A DNA stretch of 64,000 bases, from the NCBI GenBank assembly GCA_963675435.1, contig OY776216.1, forward strand, positions 2,914,001-2,978,000. Direction: 5' to 3'. Under the pieces are notes generated by a model. It made no database searches and was not told the origin of the DNA. It worked only from the letters and a program-made list of their open reading frames with translations. A program made the position numbers and the translations under genes. Source of the DNA: Saccharicrinis sp963675435. Its GTDB lineage: Bacteria; Bacteroidota; Bacteroidia; Bacteroidales; Marinilabiliaceae. Below, piece by piece: positions 26,740 through 35,347 of the stretch. The stretch's first letter is position 1. Each line of letters starts with the position of its first letter.

Positions 26740-27651
26740 TCAGGCTGATTTGAGTTTTTCTCTTTTTAATCTGACCTTTATCATAGGATAAAGAAATACG
26801 GATAGAAGTATTACTATAGTCCCTGTATAAAAACCTCCACTCATATACTCTGATTCTCCAAAGATAAAATATGCTAGTATTATTCCATAAACTGGTTCCA
26901 TATTTATCGCAAGAAGTATGTTGTAAGCAGAAAGTTCTTTCATAACATCAACGCTAACAGCAAAGGCAAATGCAGTACATACAACTCCTAGTAAAAGCAT
27001 GTAACCTATATCACTAAAAGAAGGATTAAGTAGTTCTTTGTTAAAATTTTGGGTTAATATCAAATAGATTGTAATTCCTACAAATCCACCTGTCATTTCA
27101 TAAAAACTAATTAATGTAGGCGTAAATTTATTGGTATATGATTTATTTAATATAGTAAAGAGCGTAGCTAGAATACTTGATAATATAGCAACAAATATTC
27201 CTTTAATATAATGAATTTCATAACTGAATATTAAATAAAGACCCAATACTATACCAATTCCAATTAAAAATTCCAGCCAATTTATTTTTTGTTTAAAAAA
27301 TATGGGTTCTAAAATGCTGGCAAATAAAGTTCCTGAAGCCATAATTCCTAGTGTAACAGAAATGTTCGCAATTTTTATAGCACCAAAAAAGGTAATCCAA
27401 TGAAATGCTACAACTAATCCAATACCAATTAGTTTTGTGATATCTTTTGTTGAAATGGAAAGATCAATTTTTTTCCATTTTATAAATATGAATAAACTAA
27501 TAGCTGCAAATAACATTCTATACCACACCATTTGTAGGGCATTCATGTGTATTAACTTTCCAATTATAGCAGTAAAACCATATATTATTACAATAAAATG
27601 GAATAGAATAAAACTTTTTGTATAGGACCTTGGCATTTTTTTAGTGATCAA
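26740..27651 (-). CDS. EamA/DMT-family inner-membrane transporter
   Basis: A 303-aa protein with about ten hydrophobic helices in two similar halves, the EamA fold. Recognisable pieces are AFHWITFFGAIKIANISVTLG in the first half and NILLAINMEPVYGIILAYFIFGE in the second. Members export amino acids or other metabolites. Met6 is a possible start, and because the -7 box lies only about 10 bp before the first ATG, the shorter form is worth considering. The substrate is unknown. The gene diverges from the pyr leader and the two promoters sit back to back. Confidence 0.88.
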   Translation of the reverse strand: MITKKMPRSYTKSFILFHFIVIIYGFTAIIGKLIHMNALQMVWYRMLFAAISLFIFIKWKKIDLSISTKDITKLIGIGLVVAFHWITFFGAIKIANISVTLGIMASGTLFASILEPIFFKQKINWLEFLIGIGIVLGLYLIFSYEIHYIKGIFVAILSSILATLFTILNKSYTNKFTPTLISFYEMTGGFVGITIYLILTQNFNKELLNPSFSDIGYMLLLGVVCTAFAFAVSVDVMKELSAYNILLAINMEPVYGIILAYFIFGESEYMSGGFYTGTIVILLSVFLYPMIKVRLKREKLKSA

Positions 27652-27659
27652 ATTTTGTT

Positions 27660-27667
27660 CAAATATA
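27660..27667 (-). promoter_or_regulatory. -7 box TATATTTG of the EamA gene
   Basis: The plus strand reads CAAATATA, an exact minus-strand TAnnTTTG. Transcription would begin around 27653, almost at the first ATG, favouring Met6 (27636) as start. It abuts the candidate -33 element of the pyr leader. Confidence 0.45.
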
Positions 27668-27700
27668 TTGTTTTAATTCCTTAAGCGTTTGTAAATTTTG
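27668..27700 (+). promoter_or_regulatory. Candidate promoter of the pyrBI leader
   Basis: TTG at 27668-27670, then 21 bp, then TAAATTTTG at 27692-27700, which has one extra base compared with TAnnTTTG. It would start transcription about 27707, 14 nt before the leader ATG at 27721. Confidence 0.4.
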
Positions 27701-27720
27701 TATTACATTTACATTTTGGA

Positions 27721-28002
27721 ATGAGAAGAGTTTTTAGAATATCCAAAGAGAGACATTGTGTGCATTCATTATATTTTAATAATGAATCAGATAAATGTTT
27801 TTTCTTTTCTGCAAGTGATATTTCTTTATGTTTGGCCTATTTTAATAGGTCTTTTTTTTGCCCAAATTTTAAGGAATTGTTATTTACTCAAGTAAATTCT
27901 TTAAAAGGGAAATTATTCTATTGTATTCAGTTATTTAATCGTCATAATTTTAAAATAATATTCCAGTATATCATACTTAGGTATTTTATGCTCAGGAACT
28001 AA
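27721..28002 (+). CDS. Putative pyrBI leader peptide (regulatory)
   Basis: A 93-codon frame begins MRRVFRISKERHC and has no resemblance to a folded protein. Its importance is position. It is translated through a pause hairpin, then a T-rich tract encoding CFFFS, then through the terminator hairpin, and it ends 10 bp before the pyrB ATG. The E. coli pyrBI leader peptide has the same relation to its pause region and attenuator. I infer that ribosome progress on this frame decides whether the terminator forms. Whether it is translated is unproven. Confidence 0.4.
   Translation: MRRVFRISKERHCVHSLYFNNESDKCFFFSASDISLCLAYFNRSFFCPNFKELLFTQVNSLKGKLFYCIQLFNRHNFKIIFQYIILRYFMLRN
27764..27859 (+). promoter_or_regulatory. 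UTP-sensitive attenuator upstream of pyrBI
   Basis: Three elements follow each other. First, a perfect 9-bp hairpin ATTCATTAT (27764-27772) / ATAATGAAT (27779-27787) that could pause polymerase. Second, a T-rich tract at 27797-27810 (TTTTTTCTTTTCT) that would slow polymerase at low UTP. Third, a terminator hairpin GGCCTATT (27834-27841) / AATAGGTC (27844-27851) followed by eight T (27852-27859). The order and spacing match the enterobacterial pyrBI attenuator. Low UTP should let the leader ribosome catch up, disrupt the terminator and raise pyrB expression. Confidence 0.65.
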
Positions 28003-28012
28003 ACCCATTTAA

Positions 28013-28921
28013 ATGAAAAACAGAAGTTTAGTCTCTATTAACGATTTCTCAAAAGAAGAAATTCTTCAAATTGTGGACTTTGCTGCAAGATTTGAAGAGA
28101 ATCCAAATCAGGATTTGTTAAAGAATAAGGTGATTGCAACCTTGTTTTTTGAACCATCTACCCGAACGAGATTAAGTTTTGAAACAGCTATAAATCGACT
28201 TGGTGGAAGAATAATAGGTTTTTCAGATGCATCGTCATCATCTACAACAAAAGGTGAAACCCTTAAGGATACAATTAGAATGGTTAGTAATTATGCTGAC
28301 TTAATTGTGATGAGACATCCTTTGGAAGGGAGTGCTCGCTATGCAGATGAAGAGTCGCGAGTGCCAATTATTAATGCAGGCGATGGAGCAAACCAGCATC
28401 CAACACAAACTTTATTGGATTTATATTCAATAAAGAAAACGCAGGGTACGCTTGAAAATCTAAATATTTTCATGGTTGGAGATTTAAAGTATGGAAGAAC
28501 TGTACATTCTTTACTTCAGGCTATGAGTCATTTTAATCCGGTTTTTAATTTTATTTCTCCAGATGAATTAAGAATGCCGGATGAATACAAATTTTGGCTT
28601 GATTCAAAAGGAATTACTTTTTACGAACATACGGAGTTTACTGATATTTTATCGCGAGCAGATATTCTATACATGACAAGGGTTCAGCAGGAGCGTTTTG
28701 CTGATCCTATGGAATATGAGAAGGTAAAGAATATATATATTCTTAAAAATTCAATGCTTAAAAATACTAAAGATAATTTACGTATTCTGCATCCTTTGCC
28801 AAGGGTAAATGAGATTAATACAGATGTGGATGCAAATCCTAAAGCATATTATTTTCAACAGGCTGAAAACGGAGTGTATGCTCGTATGGCCATTATTGCT
28901 TCTATTTTAGGTTTAGTTTAA
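28013..28921 (+). CDS. pyrB: Aspartate carbamoyltransferase catalytic subunit
   Basis: A 302-aa catalytic chain of aspartate transcarbamoylase, which joins carbamoyl phosphate and aspartate in the first committed step of pyrimidine synthesis. The carbamoyl-phosphate loop FEPSTRTRLSFE (S49, T50, R51, T52, R53) is intact. So are the loop region SSSSTTKGETL with the Lys that reaches across the trimer, DGANQHPTQTLLDLY, and HPLPRVNEI near the end. It is followed 10 bp later by pyrI, so the holoenzyme is the E. coli-like allosteric class. Confidence 0.97.
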   Translation: MKNRSLVSINDFSKEEILQIVDFAARFEENPNQDLLKNKVIATLFFEPSTRTRLSFETAINRLGGRIIGFSDASSSSTTKGETLKDTIRMVSNYADLIVMRHPLEGSARYADEESRVPIINAGDGANQHPTQTLLDLYSIKKTQGTLENLNIFMVGDLKYGRTVHSLLQAMSHFNPVFNFISPDELRMPDEYKFWLDSKGITFYEHTEFTDILSRADILYMTRVQQERFADPMEYEKVKNIYILKNSMLKNTKDNLRILHPLPRVNEINTDVDANPKAYYFQQAENGVYARMAIIASILGLV

Positions 28922-28931
28922 AGATATAGAC

Positions 28932-29390
28932 ATGACTGCAAAAAAAGAGTTAAGAGTAAGTGCCATTCAGCATGGTACAGTTATAGATCATATTCCAGCA
29001 AATAAGTTATTTAAAGTTATCAGTATTCTTAAGTTAGATAGATGTGAAAATCTAATTACATTTGGTACTAACCTTGGAAGTAATCGTTTTGGAAAAAAAG
29101 CTATAATTAAAGTTGCTGATAAGTTTTTTGATGAGAAAGATTTGAATAAAATTGCTTTAGTGGCTCCAGAAGCACGTTTTAATATTATTAAAGATTATGA
29201 TGTTGTTGAAAAAAGGGAAGTAGAAATTCCAACTGAAATAATTGGTATTGCAAAATGCTTTAATCCCAAATGCATTACAAATACAGAAGTAATGTCTACA
29301 AAATTTTCATTGGTTGTTTCTAAAGAAATTGCACTAAAGTGTCACTATTGTGAAAAGATTACTACTAAAGAGCATTTAGTAATTTTGTAA
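28932..29390 (+). CDS. pyrI: Aspartate carbamoyltransferase regulatory subunit
   Basis: A 152-aa PyrI. The N-terminal nucleotide-binding domain begins RVSAIQHGTVIDHIPANKL and binds ATP and CTP/UTP as allosteric effectors. The C-terminal zinc domain has the four cysteines C-x4-C (CFNPKC) and C-x2-C (CHYC) that hold the zinc and contact PyrB. Length is normal. It sits directly after pyrB in the same transcript and no terminator is obvious before the flavin reductase gene. Confidence 0.96.
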   Translation: MTAKKELRVSAIQHGTVIDHIPANKLFKVISILKLDRCENLITFGTNLGSNRFGKKAIIKVADKFFDEKDLNKIALVAPEARFNIIKDYDVVEKREVEIPTEIIGIAKCFNPKCITNTEVMSTKFSLVVSKEIALKCHYCEKITTKEHLVIL

Positions 29391-29426
29391 TTATAATTTT
29401 GGAGCTATTCTATAAAAAAAATAAGC

Positions 29427-30026
29427 ATGGCTAAAGTAGATTGGAAACCAGGTAATATGTTGTATCCATTACCTGCTGTTATGGTTAGTTTAGGTGACAA
29501 GCCTGAAAATTATAATATAATTACTATTGCATGGACTGGTACAATATGTTCCGACCCACCGATGTTATATATTTCAGTAAGAAAAGGGCGTCATTCATAT
29601 GCAGTCTTAAAAGAAACGGGTGAGTTTGTAATAAATCTAACCACTCGGGATTTGTCGTATGCAACAGATTGGTGTGGAGTGAGATCTGGACGACAGTATG
29701 ATAAGTTTAAAGAGATGAACTTAACTGTAGGTAAAGCCAGTGTAGTTAAAGCGCCAACTATTGAGGAATCTCCGGTAAATATTGAATGTAAGGTTACACA
29801 GATTGTGGAGTTGGGAACTCATGATATGTTTATGGCAGAAGTGGTAAATGTCAAAGCCGATGAAGCTTATATTGATGAAAAAACTGGTGCTTTTTCATTA
29901 TATAAAGCTAAACCAATATGTTATTCACATGGTCAATATTATGAAGTGGGAAAGAGGATTGGCAAATTTGGCCATGCGGTGGAAAAGAAGAAGAAAAAGA
30001 AAAATAGGAGTAAAAAGAAAGCTTAA
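29427..30026 (+). CDS. Flavin reductase-like FMN-binding protein
   Basis: A 199-aa split-barrel flavoprotein of the flavin reductase / NADH:FMN oxidoreductase type. Characteristic pieces are NIITIAWTGTICSDPPMLYISVRKGRHSY, split between the FMN-phosphate loop and the strand that follows, and GEFVINLTTRDL. A very basic Lys-rich tail (KKKKKKNRSKKKA) is unusual and may bind nucleic acid or simply be disordered. The substrate is unknown. It follows pyrI by 36 bp, and two TAATTTTG sequences at 29380-29387 and 29394-29401 could give it its own promoter. Confidence 0.85.
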   Translation: MAKVDWKPGNMLYPLPAVMVSLGDKPENYNIITIAWTGTICSDPPMLYISVRKGRHSYAVLKETGEFVINLTTRDLSYATDWCGVRSGRQYDKFKEMNLTVGKASVVKAPTIEESPVNIECKVTQIVELGTHDMFMAEVVNVKADEAYIDEKTGAFSLYKAKPICYSHGQYYEVGKRIGKFGHAVEKKKKKKNRSKKKA

Positions 30027-30062
30027 TCTATCAATTTGTAATATATTTTTAATAATAAATTG

Positions 30063-30090
30063 TTGCTTTTCAATGATTCAAATATCTTTG
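30063..30090 (+). promoter_or_regulatory. Promoter TTG-N17-TATCTTTG of the PhnA/YjdM gene
   Basis: TTG at 30063-30065 and TATCTTTG at 30083-30090 (exact -7 match) are 17 bp apart. Transcription would start about 30097, before ATG 30119. Confidence 0.6.
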
Positions 30091-30118
30091 CGCAAAAAAT
30101 GTAACATATTTAATAGTA

Positions 30119-30700
30119 ATGAGTGTAGAAAAAGAATTAGAAAAAAGAAGTGGTTCTGTTTGTGAATTGTGTGGTTCAACGAATGAATTAAGTGTGTATG
30201 AAGTACCATCATCTCCAGTGGAAGGAGTAGATGCAAATGTATATGTATGTTCTACTTGTAAAGGTCAGATTGAAGATAAGGAATCAGTTGATGTCAATCA
30301 TTGGCGCTGTTTAAATGATAGCATGTGGAGTACCGTTCCTGCAGTTCAAGTGATGGCATGGAGAATGTTAAATCGTCTAAAATCTGAAGGATGGCCTCAG
30401 GACTTGTTGGATATGTTATATTTAGAAGAGGATGTTATGAATTGGGCAAAAGCTTCAGGTGAGGGCGAGGAAGATGACGATGCTATCGTTCATAAGGATA
30501 GTAATGGTGTTGTGTTGAAAGCTGGTGATACTGTTGTTTTAATTAAAGATTTAAATGTAAAAGGCGGTGGTTTTACTGCTAAAAGAGGAACCGCAGTAAG
30601 AAATATTGGTTTAGTGCATGATAACCCGGAACAAATAGAAGGTAGGGTAAATGGTCAACAGATTGTTTTACTAACTCAATATTTAAAGAAGACAAATTAA
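30119..30700 (+). CDS. PhnA/YjdM-family zinc-ribbon protein
   Basis: A 193-aa protein. The N-terminal zinc ribbon has CELCGS and CSTCKG (C-x2-C twice), followed by VNHWRCLNDSMWSTVPAVQVMAWRML. The C-terminal SH3-like PhnA domain covers about residues 128-193 (DSNGVVLKAGDTVVLIKDLNVKG). The family was named for phosphonate clusters, but the protein is widespread and its biochemical role is unclear. No phosphonate genes are nearby, so the name should not be read as function. It has its own promoter and terminator. Confidence 0.88.
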   Translation: MSVEKELEKRSGSVCELCGSTNELSVYEVPSSPVEGVDANVYVCSTCKGQIEDKESVDVNHWRCLNDSMWSTVPAVQVMAWRMLNRLKSEGWPQDLLDMLYLEEDVMNWAKASGEGEEDDDAIVHKDSNGVVLKAGDTVVLIKDLNVKGGGFTAKRGTAVRNIGLVHDNPEQIEGRVNGQQIVLLTQYLKKTN

Positions 30701-30724
30701 TTATAATATTTCTTTATTATGGCA

Positions 30725-30757
30725 AGCCTGGTTAAATTATTAATCAGGCTTTTTTTG
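30725..30757 (+). terminator. Terminator after the PhnA/YjdM gene
   Basis: AGCCTGGTTAA (30725-30735) pairs with TTAATCAGGCT (30740-30750, one G-U) with a 4-nt loop and a run of eight T. Confidence 0.9.
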
Positions 30758-30904
30758 CTTAAGTGTATTTTAGTGGGTAGTTGTATTGTGTTAAGATATT
30801 GATGGATTTATGTTTTTACCAAATCGAAAAGAATTATGGAACTATTGTAATTTTCTGACGAACAACTAGCCGAATTGAGTTAAATGATTGGGAAATATTG
30901 AGGT

Positions 30905-32205
30905 ATGGATAATCGAGGGGACAAGGATTTTAAAGCAGTTTTAAAGAAATTAATACTGTTTGGTAATCAGAATAGGCGATTGCAGGATGTATTATTTCTA
31001 TGTATTTTTTCAATGATTATACATGTTAGTATAGCGACTATAGTTAATGCATTAATAGACATTCTCAAAATGTAATTGGATTTGATATTATTGTAATTTT
31101 TGTTTTTCAATATTTTATATTCTCACAAACATAACCAATAAATTTACATAGATACGATGTGTATTTGTCTTCTTTACTTTTATTAGTTTTGGATATTTGT
31201 GGTTTAATAGTCAAGGAAATTCAGGTCCAAGTATGTTATTGTTACAATCTTTAGACGTTGTTTGGGTTTTGGGTTTCTGTAGGCAAGGAGTTTGTTGTTT
31301 TTTGTATAGCCTTGGTAATTTTCACTATATTTCTGAATTTGGTTTAAGTTATTAGCCCTCATGTTATACAATCATATGAGTCAAAAAATCAAATGCTTTT
31401 TGATAACTGATCAATGGCATTGTTGATATTTGCCTTTGAAATACCTGTTTTAATATACACTCGAAATGTTTTATTTAAGGAAAGAGAGGATGCTATTTTA
31501 TGTGCTGAGGAAAAATCTTGTTTTCTAGCATAAATGAGTAATGAATTAAGAATTCCAATGAATGCCATACTGGGGTTTGTTGAATTACTTGAAGATCCTT
31601 CAATTGAAAAGGAAGAGCAATCAAGTTATTTGGAAATTATTAGTCAAAATTCAAGGATATTGCTAAACCTTTTAAATAATGCGATTAATATCAATAAAAT
31701 AAATTCAGGAAAACAACAGATTTTTATTTTAAATTGTAATGTGGATTTAGTTTTAAATCATGTCTTAGAAAATTTAAAGGCTTTGAATTCAAATAAGGAA
31801 GTTGAATTCAGAATTGGAAATAATTTATCACAAAATATATTTTTCGAAGTTGATGAAAACTTAATTTATCAGATATTAATAATTCTGAGTTTTAATGCAT
31901 TAAAATTTACTTCAAAATGAGAGGTGTTGTTAAGTTGGACTAATAATGAAGAATCAATACTATTTTCGGTTTAAGATAGTGGGTGTGGAATTCCCGAAGA
32001 GAAAAAAATGAAAAGTATACTCAAGCACAAAATAACTCAGTTATGAGTCCTGTTAACTTAGCCGGTTTGGGATTGCATATTTGTAAAAGTCTAACTGAAT
32101 TATTAAATGGTAAAATATGGTTTCATTCACAAGTAGGGGTGGGGCTGAGTTTTTCGTAAAACTACCTTTAGTTCACTTGAAGCATAAAAAACAGTTTAAT
32201 TCTTA
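30905..32205 (+). pseudogene. Decayed membrane histidine kinase
   Basis: The stretch translates in pieces as a sensor kinase. From ATG 30905 come 56 residues with a membrane helix, ending in a stop. Further membrane-like sequence includes FNSQGNSGPS. Then comes AEEKSCFLA, stop, MSNELRIPMNAILGF, where the normal motif is FLANMSHEIRTPMNA, so the Asn codon became TAA and the phospho-accepting His is Asn. After LKFTSK another stop replaces Gly, and FSV-stop-DSGCGIPEE shows a third in the G1 box. GLGLHICKSLTELLNGKIW remains of the G2 region, ending near VKLPLVH. At least four in-frame stops plus frame changes make it non-functional. The only intact frame is 31534-31920. Confidence 0.88.
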
Positions 32206-32245
32206 AAAAAAAGAAATAAACTGTTTAAAGATAATAAATGCTATT

Positions 32246-34633
32246 TTATAATAAATTTCCTACTCTAATACCAAAATATACACTTTGGGGTAACGAAGGA
32301 CCATAAATGTATGCAGGATCTCTATTGATTCCTGTATCAAAATCACTCTGGTATGAATTTAATATATTTTTAATTCCACATGAAATTCCAAGGTCAAAAC
32401 CTTTCTTGAATCTAAAAAAATATTCTCCTTTTAAACCCACATCTATAAAATCTTGAGTATCTAATATCTCTCCATTGGAGTCATTACCGTAATATTCAAT
32501 ATTCATTGTTCCTGTATAGGTGCCATTTAAAGATACCGTGAAGTTTTTTAAAGGATCTGTATTGAAGGTAAAATAACCATAATTATTTGGTGTTCTCAGG
32601 TAATTTTCAGTGAAATTACCATTCCCATATTCTTTTGCATCCTCATATTTACTGATCTGAGTAGTAAATCCAATTTCAAAATCCCAATTTGCAGATGGAA
32701 AATATCGGGCTTCAATGTTTAATCCATTTACAAAAGCTTTTCCACCATTTATTCTGGTATATGTTACGGTACCATCTTCATCAGGAATACTTTGATCATT
32801 GGCAAAAGCATCGGTAAGATTTGTGTAGAAATACTCACCTAAAATTTCAAAGTTTGATGTTCCTACTTTTCCCTGATAATCCATTGACCCAACAAACGAA
32901 TAACTGCTCTCTTGTTTTAGATTTTTACCGTTGGCGTGTATTACCTTCCTGTTTCCGGCAATTTCTATATGTAAATCTTCATCAAATATTTGAGGAGCTC
33001 TGTATCCGGTTGAAAAACTTCCTCTAATTTGAAGTTGTTTTAGTGGCTTGTACAAAAGGTTTAACCTTGGGCTAACTACAGTATTCGATAAATCATCGCT
33101 ATCGTCTGCTTTGTTTTTGATATTATAGTTATCCACTCTAACTCCTGCAGATATGGTCATTTTATTAAATTCATAGTCGTATTGACCAAACAAACCAATA
33201 GTATTCATCTTTTGATCAGATATAATTACTTCCTCATGATAACCTTTTTCATCAGTGTAACCAAGTTTTTTATCTTCTAAATTACTTCCTACATTTTCAA
33301 GCCCAGCAATATACGAATGGCGTCCTACGCCACCTTTAAATTGAACTCCGTAAGAATATGATAAGTCTTGTGTGATACCATATGCACTCATGTCGGGAGT
33401 TCCATCAGCTAATTGCTCGGGATTGTTCATAGGTAAGTCAAATGTGTAATCATCAGCATATAATCTGGCTCCATAGTAGGTTGACCTATCTACATTTTGG
33501 GCAGATGCATATATAGATAACTTACCATTATTATCTCCAACAAACCTGGTAAAAGTGGCAGAACCAGTATTTATTTTATGGTTTGCTGATTCTGTAATAT
33601 TTGATTCATGTTCCAAGGCATCAAGCATATCACCACCTCTTCTTTCTTCTTCAATATGAAAATAATCCAGTGTTAATTTATTTCTGTATCCCATACGATG
33701 ATATAAATTTGCACCAAATGTATTGTTGTTTAGTTTTGACAATTCTGTGAAAGAATCGTTGTTTGCATCGTATCCTTCTCTTTTTCTATGTGTTGCATAT
33801 AACGAAAGTCCGGAGTTTTTATCTTCAGAAACAATAGCTGTATTGATATTGATATTTAAGTCGTTTTTTGCATTGTCATTTATACCAATTCTTCCATTTT
33901 GGATACTGGCTTCGAAAATATTACTAGTTGGTTCTTTAGTAATTAGGTTTACTGTTCCGGCAATAGCATTACTTCCGTAAAGTGCAGAGCCACCTCCTTT
34001 AACAACTTCTATTTGTTGTATCATATTTGCAGGAATCATCTCTAACCCGTAAACACTAGCGAGTCCACTAAAAATTGATCTGCCATTAACTAATATTTGT
34101 GAATATGATCCCTCCATTCCGTTCATTCTTAATTGGTTTGCTCCACAATTTTGGCAATTGTTTTCCATTCTTAAGCCTGTTGTAAAATTTAAACCTTCGC
34201 TTAAGGTAACTGCCTGAACCTGAGTGAGCTGTTTGGGTGTCATCGTGTTTACAATGTTGGATGCATCAATGCGTCTTTTCTTTGTTTTATCTGCTGTTAC
34301 TACAACTTGTTCCAAACCTAAAATATCTTCATCTAATGAAATATCCAGATTTAATGGATGGTCATAAGATAAATTGATGTTGACCTCTTTTGTAACATGC
34401 CCCAATGCCTGAATGACAAGGGTATGCTTACCTTCTGGAATCTCCATTAAATAAAATTTACCATCTAAATCTGAAGCCGAACCGATTGTTGTAGATTTTA
34501 ATTGAACTGTTGCAAATGGGATAGGATCTTCCCCATTTGAAATTTCTCCTTGGATTGGTGGAACTCCTGGTTTTGCAAAGCTAGTGATAGATATAGAAAA
34601 TAGAAATAGAATATATGTAATTATCTTGTTCAT
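32246..34633 (-). CDS. TonB-dependent outer-membrane receptor
   Basis: A 795-aa receptor. It has a signal peptide (ITYILFLFSISITSFA), a carboxypeptidase-regulatory-like domain (about 25-105, IQGEISNGEDPIPFATVQL), a plug domain (about 120-235) with LVNGRSIFSGL and GGGSALYGSNAIAGTVNLI, then a 22-strand barrel ending in the aromatic-type SVYFGIRVGNLL. The plug has an uncommon CQNCG motif (ENNCQNCGANQLRMNG) whose two cysteines could form a disulfide or a metal site. A small His-rich exported protein encoded upstream on the same strand suggests uptake of a metal or metal chelate, but this is inference. No SusD-like partner is present. Confidence 0.9.
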   Translation of the reverse strand: MNKIITYILFLFSISITSFAKPGVPPIQGEISNGEDPIPFATVQLKSTTIGSASDLDGKFYLMEIPEGKHTLVIQALGHVTKEVNINLSYDHPLNLDISLDEDILGLEQVVVTADKTKKRRIDASNIVNTMTPKQLTQVQAVTLSEGLNFTTGLRMENNCQNCGANQLRMNGMEGSYSQILVNGRSIFSGLASVYGLEMIPANMIQQIEVVKGGGSALYGSNAIAGTVNLITKEPTSNIFEASIQNGRIGINDNAKNDLNININTAIVSEDKNSGLSLYATHRKREGYDANNDSFTELSKLNNNTFGANLYHRMGYRNKLTLDYFHIEEERRGGDMLDALEHESNITESANHKINTGSATFTRFVGDNNGKLSIYASAQNVDRSTYYGARLYADDYTFDLPMNNPEQLADGTPDMSAYGITQDLSYSYGVQFKGGVGRHSYIAGLENVGSNLEDKKLGYTDEKGYHEEVIISDQKMNTIGLFGQYDYEFNKMTISAGVRVDNYNIKNKADDSDDLSNTVVSPRLNLLYKPLKQLQIRGSFSTGYRAPQIFDEDLHIEIAGNRKVIHANGKNLKQESSYSFVGSMDYQGKVGTSNFEILGEYFYTNLTDAFANDQSIPDEDGTVTYTRINGGKAFVNGLNIEARYFPSANWDFEIGFTTQISKYEDAKEYGNGNFTENYLRTPNNYGYFTFNTDPLKNFTVSLNGTYTGTMNIEYYGNDSNGEILDTQDFIDVGLKGEYFFRFKKGFDLGISCGIKNILNSYQSDFDTGINRDPAYIYGPSLPQSVYFGIRVGNLL

Positions 34634-34922
34634 TTTGTCTTTGTTTTAATGTGTTCAAATAATATTTTGATATGTTCATATAGATATGATATATCAATTC
34701 CATTCACAATAATTGTGATACATAACGTTTTTTTGATTTTGTAGAATAGTATGATGCGTCATCTCACATACTAGTGTATAAAAGTGAAAGATTATAAGTG
34801 CTTATAAAGGTTTTATACTATTCTTTTTGTTTTCATCTGACAATGACAAATCAATACCACTTGTTGAATGTTTGTATTGGTACTAATTTGATTAGTGTAA
34901 TCAGATGAAGCGCTTTATATTG
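34634..34922. other. Gap between the TonB receptor and the His-rich protein gene
   Basis: AT-rich with no supported gene. It would carry the receptor promoter or an mRNA leader; no exact TAnnTTTG box reads toward the receptor. Confidence 0.3.
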
Positions 34923-35279
34923 TTATGAAATGGGTGGAGCCCTAAGTGGAGAACAATGATAATGTTTCTTACTATAAAATGAGTATTGGGGTAATACTAA
35001 TTTATTGTTTACCTCAGAATAAGTATTATTTAAATGAATGCCTTGTGCATTATTTAAATAAGTTATTGTTGTAGAAAATGAGTAATGAGAGGAGTATCCC
35101 GAATCCTGGCTATGGTGAGGTTTGTCGGCCCCTGCAGTAGTGTGATAATGAACAAGAATTTGATTATCACCAAGGAAGTGCACGTGTAATCCTAAGTTCA
35201 ATGTTAGGGTTAAACCAACATTGACGAATAGCATTAAAGATGCAAATCCAATGGCTAATATATTTCTTATCCTCTTCAT
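34923..35279 (-). CDS. Small His-rich exported protein
   Basis: A 118-aa protein with an N-terminal hydrophobic segment (ILAIGFASLMLFVNVGLTLTL) and many His residues: LGLHVHFLG, VHYHTTAG, KPHHSQDSG, KKHYHCSPLRAPP. His/Cys clusters of this type usually bind copper, zinc or iron. It has no known domain I can name. It lies directly upstream, in the same direction, of the TonB receptor, so I infer a shared metal-uptake or metal-sensing job. The closing SPLRAPPIS looks like a conserved motif rather than random sequence. Confidence 0.7.
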   Translation of the reverse strand: MKRIRNILAIGFASLMLFVNVGLTLTLNLGLHVHFLGDNQILVHYHTTAGADKPHHSQDSGYSSHYSFSTTITYLNNAQGIHLNNTYSEVNNKLVLPQYSFYSKKHYHCSPLRAPPIS

Positions 35280-35347
35280 TAAATATCTTTAATGCAAAAA
35301 TGGGCGATATATGTTAAATATCCTATCCCAATAAGTAGGGGTTTTAA

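Noticed and set aside
30119..30700. Phosphonate utilisation gene
   Set aside because: The name PhnA comes from position in another organism; no phosphonate genes are present here.
31534..31920. Intact short histidine kinase gene
   Set aside because: It is only the middle part of a kinase; the H-box His is Asn, stops lie on either side, and the G1/G2 boxes continue in the flanks, so it belongs to a pseudogene.
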